A DNA stretch of 64,000 nt from Rathayibacter sp. VKM Ac-2879 (GTDB taxonomy: Bacteria > Actinomycetota > Actinomycetes > Actinomycetales > Microbacteriaceae). Every line of letters starts with the position of its first letter. The stretch's first letter is position 1. Positions 34,475 through 43,299 of the stretch are shown piece after piece. The notes under the pieces are model-generated. The model saw nothing but the letters and a program-made list of their open reading frames with translations. It was not told the origin of the DNA and did not search any database. The stretch is taken from assembly GCF_015351245.1 (NCBI RefSeq), contig NZ_JADKSO010000002.1, positions 62,001 to 126,000 on the forward strand, written 5' to 3'. The translations under genes and the position numbers were made by a program.

Positions 34475-34550
34475 TCCCTTCGCTAGTACGAACTAGATCA
34501 GGTTCGACGGGTGTCTTCTCAGCCCTCGGCGGGCACCCCGTGTCACTGGC
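34475..34550 (-). promoter_or_regulatory. TPP riboswitch (THI element)
   Basis: On the minus strand the conserved TPP-aptamer blocks occur in order: ACGGGGTGCC, then GGGCTGAGA, ACACCCGTCGAACCTGATC, and the closing CTAGCGAAGGGA. The last block contains the AAGGGA that serves as the thiM ribosome site, so ligand binding would hide it: translational control is the simplest reading. Confidence 0.93.
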
Positions 34551-34593
34551 GTCGACCCTAGCAGCGGGTCGAGCGCACTCGACTCTCGCCGCC

Positions 34594-37548
34594 TCAGCTC
34601 GGGAGGATCGTGCTGTCGCCGCGCGGCTCGACGACGACCCGCAAGCCGACCGGGAGGCGTTCGCGCATCGCATCGACGTGGCTGATCAGGCCGATGGTCC
34701 GGCCGCCCGTGCGCAGCGAGTCGAGGGTCCCCAGCGCCGTCTCGAGGGTTTCGGCATCGAGCGAGCCGAATCCTTCGTCGATGAACATCGTCTCGAGCGA
34801 GACGCCTCCCGATTGCGCGGTCACGACGTCGGCCAGCCCGAGGGCGAGCGCGAGGGAGACGAGGAAGGTCTCGCCGCCCGAGAGCGAGGCGGGTTGTCGG
34901 CGGACACCGGTGAACGCGTCGAGGACGTCGATGCCGAGGCCCGAGGCGCCGCCGTGATAGGCGAGGGAGTCACTGTGCGCGAGGGCGTAGCGCCCGCTCG
35001 TCATCGCGTCGAGGCGGAGGTTGGCGGCCGCGACGATCTCTTCGAGTCGTCCGGCGAGGGCGAAGGCCTCGAGGTCCATCCGTCGCGTGTTCTGCCCGCG
35101 ACCCGAGACGGTCTCGGCGAGCGCGCGCAGCTCGTCGTGGCGGCGCAGACGCTCGTCGAGCACGCTCAGCGTCCTCGTCGCTCGGCGTGCGAGCTCGGCG
35201 AGCCGTGCGGACCGGTGCTCGAGCACCGAGAGCCGGTCGCGCGCCTCGTCGCGGCGGGTGGAGGCGGCGCGTGCCTCTTCGTCGGCGCCCGCCACGTCGA
35301 CGGGGCCGCTCGGGATCGCGTGGAGCTCCGGATCGGCGAGCGTCGCCTCCGTGGCGCTACGGCGGCGGTCGTGCTCGGCGACGGTAGCCTCGGCCCGCGC
35401 CCGCTCGCCGGAGGTGAGGGCTGCGCTCTCGGCCTCGTCGGCCGTGGCGAAGCCGTGCTCCGCGAGCACCGTGGCGAGCTGCGCCCGCGCCTCGCGAGCG
35501 GTCTCTTCGCGTGACGACGCGGTGTCGTGCGCCTCTACCAGGGCCTCGGCGCTCTCGCGCTGTGCCGTGAGGGCCTCGACGCGCGCCGCGATGCTCTCGG
35601 CCCCGTCGCGGGAGGCCTCGACACGCGCGCGGAGGAGCCGGAGCGCCTCTGCCGCGAGGGTCGCCTCGCCCGCGAGCCGCTGGTGCTCCGTGCGCGCCTC
35701 GTCTCGCTCTCGGCCGAGCGTCTCGATGCGCTCGCGGACCGAGACGCGCTCGTGGCGCACCGTCTCGGTGCGGGCGAGGGCGGCATGGGAGGCGGCGAGC
35801 CGCTCCTCGGCCTCGGCGTGCAGCAGGACGAGGTCGTCGAGGGTCTCGTCTCCTGCCCGCTCGTCGAGGGAGGCGAGGGTGAGCGCCGCGGTGCGCTCGT
35901 GCTCGCGTGCAGCCTCGATCTCGGCGGCGGCCTTCTCGAGGGAGGCGCGAGCGCGATCGAGGTCGCCGGCGCCGACCGGGGCGAGGTCGCCGGGCTCGGC
36001 GGGGTGCGGGTGTTCGCACGAGCCGCACACGGGACACGGCTCGCCCGGCGAGAGCCGCGCGGCGAGCTCTCCCGAGAACCCCGCGAAGCGCCGCGTGATG
36101 AGGCTCGCCTGCTCGGCGGCCCGAGCGACGTGAACCCGCGCCGCCTCCGTGAGGGCGGCCCGCCGCTCGCTGAGACGTGTCGTGGCGCTCTCTCGCTCGC
36201 GAGCCGCCTCGATCCTTGTGGCCAGCGTCGCCTGCGCCTCGGCGCGGACCGCGACGGCAGCCGCCTCGGTGGCGAGCGACGCCTCTTCTGCCTCGAGAGC
36301 GTCGAGGCGCGCGGGCAGCTCGCGTAGTGAGTCGTCGAGCGCCGCGAGCGCCCTGGCGGCGCTCTGCTCGGCGTGTTCGGCGCGCGCGGTCTGGCGCTCG
36401 ACCGCGGGGATCCGGCGTTCCTCGGCCAGGACCTCGGCGAGGGCGCCGAGGAGAGCGCCGATCCGCTCGGCGGAGGCGGAGGCGTCAACACGCTCGCCGG
36501 CCTCGCCGAGGGCGGTGCGGTAGGCGTCGGCGGCGAGATCGCGCTGCGAGGCGGCCGCTTGCGCCGCGGCCTCGCTGGCGCGCGTCGACCGCAGCAACGG
36601 CAGGACGGCGTCGGCCCGCCGGGAGTCGTCGATCCGCCCGCGCAGCTCGATCACGTGCGCCTCGGCGGCGGCGAGTCCCTCGACCTCGATCAGCGCGAGC
36701 CGCCGCCGCTCCTGCGCGCGACTGACGCGACGGGCCTCGTCGAGGGCGGTCGCCGCGTCGCGGCTCGCGGAGTCGGCGGCGACCGCCTCGGCGCGCGCCC
36801 GCTCGAGGGGCTCGGCGAGCCGGGCGGGAAGGCCCGAGAACCACGCGGCGTCGTGCGGGATGTCGGCGTCCGCCGCCTCCTCGCCGGCGAGCCTCGCCGC
36901 CTCGTCGGCCAGCGCCGAGACTCCCGCGCGATCCTCCTCGAGGCCGCTCGCGCTCGCATCGCGCTGCTCGAGGAGGCGTCGGCGCAGCAGCTCGTACCGC
37001 TCGGTCGCGAAGAGCGTGCGCAGCAGACGCTGGCGGTCGTCGTTCTTCGCCAGGAGGAACTCGTGGAAGCGGTTCTGCGCGAGCAGGATCACCTGGAGGA
37101 ACTGGTCTTTCGTGAGGCCGACGATGCGGCCGATGTCGGCGCCCACCTCTTTCGTGCTCGACGAGAGACCCGTCCACGCACCGTCGACGTGTTCGTGCAG
37201 TTCGACCTTCGCCGCTTGGGTCGTCGTGCCGGTGCCGCGCCGCTTCGGTCGTTCGAACTCGGGTGAGCGACGCACGCGGAAGAGCCTGCCGGCTGCCTCG
37301 AAATCGAGCTCGGCGTAGGTGTCGTCGCCGGGGCCGCTGTGATCGCTGCGCAAGCGTGTGGCCGCTCCGTCGAACCGGGGCACCGAACCGTAGAGGGCGA
37401 AGCTGATCGCGTCGAGGATCGTCGACTTGCCGGCGCCCGTGCGCCCGGCGATCAAAAAGATTCCGAGGTCTTCCAGGCGATCGAAGTCGACGAGCTGCTC
37501 GGTGCGGAACGGCCCCAGGCCGGCGAACGCGAGACGGCGGATCCTCAC
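34594..37548 (-). CDS. sbcC: Exonuclease SbcCD, subunit C (SMC-like ATPase)
   Basis: A 984-residue Rad50-type ATPase: N-terminal [11 protein letters not shown] and Walker [22 protein letters not shown] (about 35-55), Q-loop [13 protein letters not shown], two long Glu/Ala/Arg-rich coiled-coil arms with the zinc-hook [10 protein letters not shown] in the middle, then signature [20 protein letters not shown] and Walker [16 protein letters not shown]. Start GTG 37548 overlaps sbcD by four bases. Works with SbcD on hairpins and blocked double-strand ends. Confidence 0.95.
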   Translation of the reverse strand: MRIRRLAFAGLGPFRTEQLVDFDRLEDLGIFLIAGRTGAGKSTILDAISFALYGSVPRFDGAATRLRSDHSGPGDDTYAELDFEAAGRLFRVRRSPEFERPKRRGTGTTTQAAKVELHEHVDGAWTGLSSSTKEVGADIGRIVGLTKDQFLQVILLAQNRFHEFLLAKNDDRQRLLRTLFATERYELLRRRLLEQRDASASGLEEDRAGVSALADEAARLAGEEAADADIPHDAAWFSGLPARLAEPLERARAEAVAADSASRDAATALDEARRVSRAQERRRLALIEVEGLAAAEAHVIELRGRIDDSRRADAVLPLLRSTRASEAAAQAAASQRDLAADAYRTALGEAGERVDASASAERIGALLGALAEVLAEERRIPAVERQTARAEHAEQSAARALAALDDSLRELPARLDALEAEEASLATEAAAVAVRAEAQATLATRIEAARERESATTRLSERRAALTEAARVHVARAAEQASLITRRFAGFSGELAARLSPGEPCPVCGSCEHPHPAEPGDLAPVGAGDLDRARASLEKAAAEIEAAREHERTAALTLASLDERAGDETLDDLVLLHAEAEERLAASHAALARTETVRHERVSVRERIETLGRERDEARTEHQRLAGEATLAAEALRLLRARVEASRDGAESIAARVEALTAQRESAEALVEAHDTASSREETAREARAQLATVLAEHGFATADEAESAALTSGERARAEATVAEHDRRRSATEATLADPELHAIPSGPVDVAGADEEARAASTRRDEARDRLSVLEHRSARLAELARRATRTLSVLDERLRRHDELRALAETVSGRGQNTRRMDLEAFALAGRLEEIVAAANLRLDAMTSGRYALAHSDSLAYHGGASGLGIDVLDAFTGVRRQPASLSGGETFLVSLALALGLADVVTAQSGGVSLETMFIDEGFGSLDAETLETALGTLDSLRTGGRTIGLISHVDAMRERLPVGLRVVVEPRGDSTILPS

Positions 37549-38690
37549 CGCATCGCCTCGGCGTCGACCGCCGCGAGCCCCTCGAGCACCAGCGCGCGCT
37601 CGGCCGGGCTGGCTCCCTGGCCGCGGACGTGCGTGAGGAAGTCGTCGACCACCTCGATGTCGGTGCGCCCGCGCACGCGCTCGGCGTACGCCCGCTGCTC
37701 GCCCGCCGCGGGGGGCGGACGGTGCTCGAGCGTGGCGCAGCCGGGGAAGCGGGTCTGCAGGCGCGCCATCGCGTCGAGCGGGCGCACCGGATCGGTCAGC
37801 ACGGCCGACACCCAGTCGTCCTCGCTCTCGGCGAGCGAGGGGTCGTGCAGCAGCTCGTCGAGCTCGCCCTCGATCACGCGGAGACGCCGAGGCACGGGGA
37901 GCGGAGACCACTCGACGCCGTCGAGCCCCTCGGCTCCGATCGAGACGAGCCACCCTCCGCGAGGCTTCGCGGCCTCGCCGAAGGAGTAGTGCAGGGGAGC
38001 ACCGGAGTAGCGCACGTGCGGTCGAAGCTCGGCACGCCCGTGGAGGTGGCCGAGCGCTGCGTAGTCGGCCGCGGTGAAGTGCTCGACCGACACGTAGTCG
38101 AGACCGCCGGCCGTGATGTCGCGCTCGAGCGTCGCCGCGGGCGCCCCGACGGCGAAGCAGTGCGCGAGCACGACCCACGGCCTGCCGGCCGCTTCGGCGT
38201 GGCGGCGCACGCGCCCCATGGCGAAGGCGAGGACCTCGTCGTGGCGGCGCAGAGCTTCTTCCGGGTGCCGATGGCGGTAGAGCGCCGGCTCGAGGTAGGG
38301 GATTCCGTAGACCCCGACCTCGACTCCGTGGCCGTCGCGCAGCACGACCGGCTCGGCGTAGGCGTCGGGATCGGTGAGCACGTGGACGCCGGAGGAGCGC
38401 AGCAGCCCCGCCTGAAAGCCCAGCCGGGCGGGGGAGTCGTGGTTTCCGCTCGTGAGAACGACCTCGGCCCCGGCCTCCCGAATGGCCTCGAGCGTGCTGG
38501 TGAGCAGGGTGTAGTGCTCGGCTGCGGGCACGGCCGAGTCGAACACGTCGCCGGAGACGAGCACCGCGTCGACCTCGTCGCGGCGCACGGTCTCGACGAG
38601 CGCCTCGAGCACCTGGCTCAGGGCCGCGACGGTCGAGTGGCCGTGGAAGGCGCGGCCGATGTGCCAGTCGGAGGTGTGCAGCAGCTTCAC
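37545..38690 (-). CDS. sbcD: Exonuclease SbcCD, subunit D (Mre11-like nuclease)
   Basis: A 381-residue metallophosphoesterase nuclease: LLHTSDWHIGR at the N-terminus, VSGDVFDSAVP, TSGNHDSPARLGF and the later GHLHGRAEL, giving the two-metal ligand set. GTG at 38690 is chosen because SbcD proteins begin right there and GAGGAC lies seven bases upstream. Forms the nuclease core with SbcC. Confidence 0.95.
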   Translation of the reverse strand: MKLLHTSDWHIGRAFHGHSTVAALSQVLEALVETVRRDEVDAVLVSGDVFDSAVPAAEHYTLLTSTLEAIREAGAEVVLTSGNHDSPARLGFQAGLLRSSGVHVLTDPDAYAEPVVLRDGHGVEVGVYGIPYLEPALYRHRHPEEALRRHDEVLAFAMGRVRRHAEAAGRPWVVLAHCFAVGAPAATLERDITAGGLDYVSVEHFTAADYAALGHLHGRAELRPHVRYSGAPLHYSFGEAAKPRGGWLVSIGAEGLDGVEWSPLPVPRRLRVIEGELDELLHDPSLAESEDDWVSAVLTDPVRPLDAMARLQTRFPGCATLEHRPPPAAGEQRAYAERVRGRTDIEVVDDFLTHVRGQGASPAERALVLEGLAAVDAEAMR

Positions 38691-38831
38691 GAGCGTCCTC
38701 TCGATCGGGGTGGGCCGGGTGCGTGACCAGGCTAGTGAGGACCTCCGACATCGCCGCCTCGCCCGCCGAGTCACCTGCCGTTCACCCGGAGGTGCACAAT
38801 GGGGCGTCGACGAAGGCGAGAGGAGTCGGCC

Positions 38832-39965
38832 GTGAAGCTACCCCGAGTGCCCGCGACGCTCCTCGGGCTCGGCTCCCGCACGCGGGCGGCGGCCGAGGAC
38901 ACCGCCCCGGTCCCGCGGCTCGCGCCCGACGAGGAGCCGACCCGGACCAGCACGGTCGACAACGCCATCTACCAGGACGGCCGCCGCGTCGTCTCGCCCC
39001 ACAGCATCCCGGAGGCGCTGGCCGCCCTCGAACGGCTCCCCGACGCGATGGCGTGGATCGGGCTCTACCGCCCGAACGCCGCGGAGCTCGCCGCCCTCGA
39101 GGACGAGTTCTCGATGCATCCGCTCGCCCTGGAGGACGCGATCTCGGCGCACCAGCGCCCCAAGCTCGAGCGCTACGGCACCGACATGTTCGTGGTGCTG
39201 CGAGCCGCGAGCTACTCGGACCAGCGTGAGGAGGTCGACTTCGGCGAGCTGCACCTTTTCGTGGGCGCCAATTTCGTGGTCACGGTGCGCCACTCCGAGA
39301 AGCCCGACCTCTCGCTCGTGCGTCGCCGCATGGAGGCCGACCCGGATCTGCTCCGGGTGGGGCCGGTCGCCGTCCTCTACGCGATCCTCGACGCGGTGGT
39401 CGACCAGTACGCGCCCGTCGTGGCCGGACTCGAGAACGACATCGACGAGATCGAGGCGCAGGTCTTCGAGGGCGACCCGGCCGTGTCGCGACGCATCTAC
39501 GAGCTGAGCCAGGAGGTCCTCGACTTCCAACGGGCGACCTCCCCTCTGACCGGCATGCTCGGCCGCCTGGTCACCGATTTCGAGGTCTTCCAGTCCGATG
39601 TCGAGCTGCGCCGCTACATCCGCGACGTCGCCGACCACGTCGCCGTCGTCGACGAGCGCGTCGAGGGGTTCCGCACCACTCTGCGCGAGATCCTCGCCGT
39701 CAACGCGACCCTCGTCGCGCAGCGGCAGAACGAAGACATGAAGCGGCTCGCGGAGGCGGGCTACCAGCAGAACGACGAGGTCAAGCGCATCTCGGCGTGG
39801 GCGGCCATCTTCTTTGCGCCGACGATGATCTCGAGCATCTACGGCATGAACTTCGACGTGATGCCGGAGTTGCACGTCGCGTGGGGCTATCCGGCTGCGC
39901 TCGCCGCGATGGTCGCGTCCAGCGTCGTCCTGCACCGTCTGTTCAAACGCTGGGGCTGGCTCTGA
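38832..39965 (+). CDS. corA: CorA family magnesium/cobalt transporter
   Basis: A 377-residue protein with a long cytoplasmic domain and two C-terminal helices. The signature YGMNFD lies at the end of the first helix (ISSIYGMNF), and the last residues are FKRWGWL. The GTG at 38832 follows AGGAG at 38821-38825. CorA homologues import Mg2+, some export or take up Co2+ or Zn2+; here the substrate cannot be told apart. The first 60 residues form an actinobacterial N-terminal extension. Confidence 0.93.
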   Translation: MKLPRVPATLLGLGSRTRAAAEDTAPVPRLAPDEEPTRTSTVDNAIYQDGRRVVSPHSIPEALAALERLPDAMAWIGLYRPNAAELAALEDEFSMHPLALEDAISAHQRPKLERYGTDMFVVLRAASYSDQREEVDFGELHLFVGANFVVTVRHSEKPDLSLVRRRMEADPDLLRVGPVAVLYAILDAVVDQYAPVVAGLENDIDEIEAQVFEGDPAVSRRIYELSQEVLDFQRATSPLTGMLGRLVTDFEVFQSDVELRRYIRDVADHVAVVDERVEGFRTTLREILAVNATLVAQRQNEDMKRLAEAGYQQNDEVKRISAWAAIFFAPTMISSIYGMNFDVMPELHVAWGYPAALAAMVASSVVLHRLFKRWGWL

Positions 39966-40063
39966 TCCTCCGCCGGCCGCTCTGTCAACGCCCTGACGCC
40001 CTGCTGGCGTCCGCGTAGCGTCGATCCGGAGCCGCCGCCGGAGCGGACGAGCGGAGCGTCCCG

Positions 40064-41587
40064 ATGAGCACGAGCACCAGCCACGATGTCCAGATGCCCC
40101 CGGCACGCTCCCTCTGGCTGCGCGACGCGCGACCGATCCCCGGCGATCCCTTCGTGGAAGGTGCCCACTACGAGGACGTGGTCGTCGGAGCGGGGCTCTC
40201 GGGGCTCGTGACTGCGCTCCTACTCCAGCGCAGCGGTCGCCGAGTCGTCGTGGTGGAGGCGCGCGAGGTCGGTGCCGTCGCCACCGGCAACACGACGGCC
40301 AAGCTGAGCCTGCTGCAGGGATCGCACCTCTCGAGGATCGCGGCGCGCAACCTCCCCTCGGTCACGCGCGCGTATGTCGCCGCCAACCTCGCCGGCTTCA
40401 CGTGGCTGATGGACTATCTCGCCGAGGCCGGCGTGGCCGTGCAGCGCCGCACCGCCTACAGCTATGCGCAGACCCCGCAGGGAGTCGACGCCGTGCTCCG
40501 CGAGCACGAGACGGCACGGCGTCTCGGCCTCGCGACGCGTCTCGTCGGCGAGCTGGACACCCCCTTCCCGAGCACGGCCGCCGTCGCCCTCGATGACCAG
40601 GCGCAGTTCGACCCGATGGAGGTGCTGACGGCGCTCGCGGCCGACTTCCGTGCGGCGGGCGGCACCCTGGTCCAGGGCGTCCGGGTGCTCGGGATGCGGG
40701 CTACGAGCCCCGTGCAGCTGCGCACGAGCGCCGGCCGCATCACGGGCGAGCGCGCCTACCTCCTCACGGGCACCCCGATCCTGGACCGCGGCCTGTACTT
40801 CTCGAAACTCGCGGCGCTGCGCTCGTACGCCGTGGCGTTCCGTGGAGCCGCGTCGATCCCCGGCGGGATGTACCTCTCCGTCGACGAGCCTTCGCGCTCG
40901 GTCCGCGATGCGGAGCGCGACGGCGAGCGCCTCCTCCTGGTCGGCGGCAACGGGCACCCCGTGGGTCGCCGTGCCGATGCGCTCGCGGCAGTGGAGGACC
41001 TCATCGCCTGGACCCGCCGTTCCTTCCCGGGAGCCGAGCCCGTCGCCCGCTGGAGCGCCCAGGACTACGAGTCGTTCCACCGGGTGCCCTTCGTGGGCTG
41101 GCTGCCGCGGGGTCGCGGACGGATCTTTTTGGCGACCGGGTACGACAAGTGGGGCATGACCAACGCGGTGCAGGCCGCCCTGACGCTCGTCGGGGACTCG
41201 CGGGGCGAGACTCCGCCGTGGGCGCGGACGCTGCACCGTCGGCCCACTCTCCCGCGGGTGCTCGCGGAGGGTCTGGGCGCTGGAGCGGCGGTCGGCGGCT
41301 GGTATGCGCGGGGCTGGTTCTCGGCGCTGCGGGCCCCGGGCTCCGCGAACGCGGCGCCGGAGGAGGGGCGGGGTCTGCTCGCGAGAGACGGCCTGCGGCC
41401 GGTCGCCGTGTCGACCGTCGGCGGGAGGCGCTGCGCCGTCTCGGCCGTCTGCCCGCACGTCGGCGGGATCGTCACCTGGAACGACGCCGAGCGCAGCTGG
41501 GACTGCCCGCTCCACGGCTCCCGGTTCGCGGCCGACGGCACGGTGCTCGAGGGCCCGGCGGTCTCTCCGCTCGCTCCAGCCACGTGA
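40064..41587 (+). CDS. FAD-dependent oxidoreductase with C-terminal Rieske [2Fe-2S] domain
   Basis: A 507-residue protein. Residues 25-400 are a DAO-type flavoprotein, with the dinucleotide motif VVVGAGLSGLVTALLLQRSG and the ATGYDKWGMTNA block typical of the group. The last 65 residues are a Rieske domain: CPHVGG and CPLHGSRF supply the Cys/His pairs of the 2Fe-2S cluster. Such fusions are found in actinobacteria and are related to gamma-glutamylputrescine-oxidase-like enzymes; the substrate is unknown. It stands alone between CorA and small unrelated genes. Confidence 0.9.
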   Translation: MSTSTSHDVQMPPARSLWLRDARPIPGDPFVEGAHYEDVVVGAGLSGLVTALLLQRSGRRVVVVEAREVGAVATGNTTAKLSLLQGSHLSRIAARNLPSVTRAYVAANLAGFTWLMDYLAEAGVAVQRRTAYSYAQTPQGVDAVLREHETARRLGLATRLVGELDTPFPSTAAVALDDQAQFDPMEVLTALAADFRAAGGTLVQGVRVLGMRATSPVQLRTSAGRITGERAYLLTGTPILDRGLYFSKLAALRSYAVAFRGAASIPGGMYLSVDEPSRSVRDAERDGERLLLVGGNGHPVGRRADALAAVEDLIAWTRRSFPGAEPVARWSAQDYESFHRVPFVGWLPRGRGRIFLATGYDKWGMTNAVQAALTLVGDSRGETPPWARTLHRRPTLPRVLAEGLGAGAAVGGWYARGWFSALRAPGSANAAPEEGRGLLARDGLRPVAVSTVGGRRCAVSAVCPHVGGIVTWNDAERSWDCPLHGSRFAADGTVLEGPAVSPLAPAT

Positions 41588-41629
41588 CGCGCGAGGCGGC
41601 GTCGCGCCTCTCGCCGTCCGCCGGGTGCG

Positions 41630-41779
41630 TCAGTCCTGGTCGTCCTCCGGCTCCGAGACCGTTCGTCCGTCGGCGCCCGAGGCGTCGCCCTCGACGTGCA
41701 GGTCGGTGTCTCCCGGGATGCTGAAGTCGCCCAGCGGGTCGAGGGGCTTCTTGTCGGCGGAGTCGTCGTGAGTGCTCAT
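41630..41779 (-). CDS. Small acidic protein, 49 aa, unknown function
   Basis: An ATG at 41779 begins STHDDSADKKPLDPLGDFSI, continues with IPGDTDLHVEGDASGADG and ends EPEDDQD: a strongly acidic, probably unstructured protein. The LDPLGDF block is reminiscent of short conserved Microbacteriaceae proteins, but I know no function. It lies 10 bases downstream of the maltokinase stop on the same strand, so it is probably co-transcribed. Confidence 0.5.
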   Translation of the reverse strand: MSTHDDSADKKPLDPLGDFSIPGDTDLHVEGDASGADGRTVSEPEDDQD

Positions 41780-41789
41780 GCCGTCCACC

Positions 41790-43163
41790 CTACGAGCGGC
41801 CGACGAGTCGCTGCACGGCGGTGACGGGGATGGACAGCCAGTCGGGGCGGTTGCGCGCCTCGTAGATCGCCTCGTAGATGGCTTTGTCGAGCTCGAAGGC
41901 GTCGAGCACGGCGCGATGCGCGGCGACCGCGTCTCCCGCGCGCTCGGCGTAGCCGTCGAGGAACGCGGCGCGAGCGGCGGCGGCCCACGACGCCCGGGAG
42001 GAGCCGGGCGCGCTCTGTTCGTGCGCCCCGGCCGCGTAGTCGAACGAGCGGAGCATCCCCGCCACGTCGCGCAGCGCGATGTCGGGGAGGCGTCGCTCGT
42101 GCATCGGCCGTAGCGGCTCGCCCTCGAAGTCGAGCAGCACCCAGCCTCGACCGGGCACCGAGAGCACCTGGCCGAGGTGGTAGTCGCCGTGGATCCGTTG
42201 CAGCGGCGGCCACGGCGCCGCTTCTGCCGCGCGGAACACGGCCTCGATCGCCTCCGCGTCGTCGGCGATCACGGGCACCTCGGCGGAGGCGATGCGCAGC
42301 CGGCGTCGCATGGTCGCGACCATCCGCTCGACGACCTCCGGCGTGGTGTCCTCCGTCGGCAGCAGCTCGGCGAGGGAGGCGTGCACCTCGGCCGTCGCGC
42401 GCCCCAGCTCCCGCGCGGGCTCGGTGAAATCGGAGTCGGCCGCGACGGCCTCGAGGGCCACTCGCCACGCGTCCTGCACGCCGGGCAAGAACTCTTGCGC
42501 GAACGCGAGGTGCCCGAATGCGCGTCCGTTCGGCTCGCCGTGGTCGTCCCACTCGCCGGTGACGTTGCCGATGACGGGCGGGACGAGGGTGCTGCCCGCA
42601 GCGTCGAGGGCCGACTGGACGGTCACGTCGGGGTTGTCGCCGTGGTGCAGAGCGCGGAACACCTTCACGATCACCGGTGTCGCCGGCGAGCCGTCCTCGG
42701 CCGTCGTCTGCACGATGATCGAGGTGTTCGATTGCTCGCCGCTGAGAATCCGCGACGAGGCGTAGGCGCCGATCGGGGCGCCCGGCTGCCGGTGCCCTTC
42801 GGCGAGCGCCGCGCCGTCCGCGCCGGCGTCATCCGACCGCCCGTCCTGCGCGATGAGCTCGAGCAGAGCCCTGGCGAAGACAGGGTCGCGGGCGCCGTCG
42901 TAGACGAAGCGATCGCCGTCGGAGACGATCAGCGCCTCCTCGAGGCCCGCCACCGGTGCGGAGCGCACCGTCACCGGCACCTGATACAGCACGGGACTCG
43001 TCCCGGCGTGGTCGATGACGAGGTAGTCGATCACCTCTGCCTCGGCGCGGTGCAGCCGCCACGCCCCCCGGATCTCGAGCTCCGGGCGACGCCCCTTGCT
43101 CGCGTACCACCGCTGGTCGGCCACCCAGGCGGCGACTCGGTCGATCGACAGGTCTGCGCTCAT
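41790..43163 (-). CDS. mak: Maltokinase
   Basis: A 457-residue aminoglycoside-phosphotransferase-like kinase. The N-terminal cap has DQRWYASKGR, diagnostic for maltokinases; the active site has RIHGDYHLGQVL (catalytic Asp) and WVLLDFEGEPLRP (metal Asp). ATG at 43163 follows GGAGGAG. It makes maltose 1-phosphate for GlgE-type alpha-glucan synthesis. The usual partners (treS, glgE, glgB) are not in this window. Confidence 0.92.
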   Translation of the reverse strand: MSADLSIDRVAAWVADQRWYASKGRRPELEIRGAWRLHRAEAEVIDYLVIDHAGTSPVLYQVPVTVRSAPVAGLEEALIVSDGDRFVYDGARDPVFARALLELIAQDGRSDDAGADGAALAEGHRQPGAPIGAYASSRILSGEQSNTSIIVQTTAEDGSPATPVIVKVFRALHHGDNPDVTVQSALDAAGSTLVPPVIGNVTGEWDDHGEPNGRAFGHLAFAQEFLPGVQDAWRVALEAVAADSDFTEPARELGRATAEVHASLAELLPTEDTTPEVVERMVATMRRRLRIASAEVPVIADDAEAIEAVFRAAEAAPWPPLQRIHGDYHLGQVLSVPGRGWVLLDFEGEPLRPMHERRLPDIALRDVAGMLRSFDYAAGAHEQSAPGSSRASWAAAARAAFLDGYAERAGDAVAAHRAVLDAFELDKAIYEAIYEARNRPDWLSIPVTAVQRLVGRS

Positions 43164-43299
43164 GCTCTTCTCCTCCGTCGGCACCCCGAACCCTACGCGT
43201 CGGCGGTGGTCGCGGGGTGGGGGTTGCGGCGGGGGCGGCGCTCCGCCCGGAAGCCCTCCGTCGGCCTCTGGCGCCCGGCCGGTGGGGGGCTCCGAGCGA

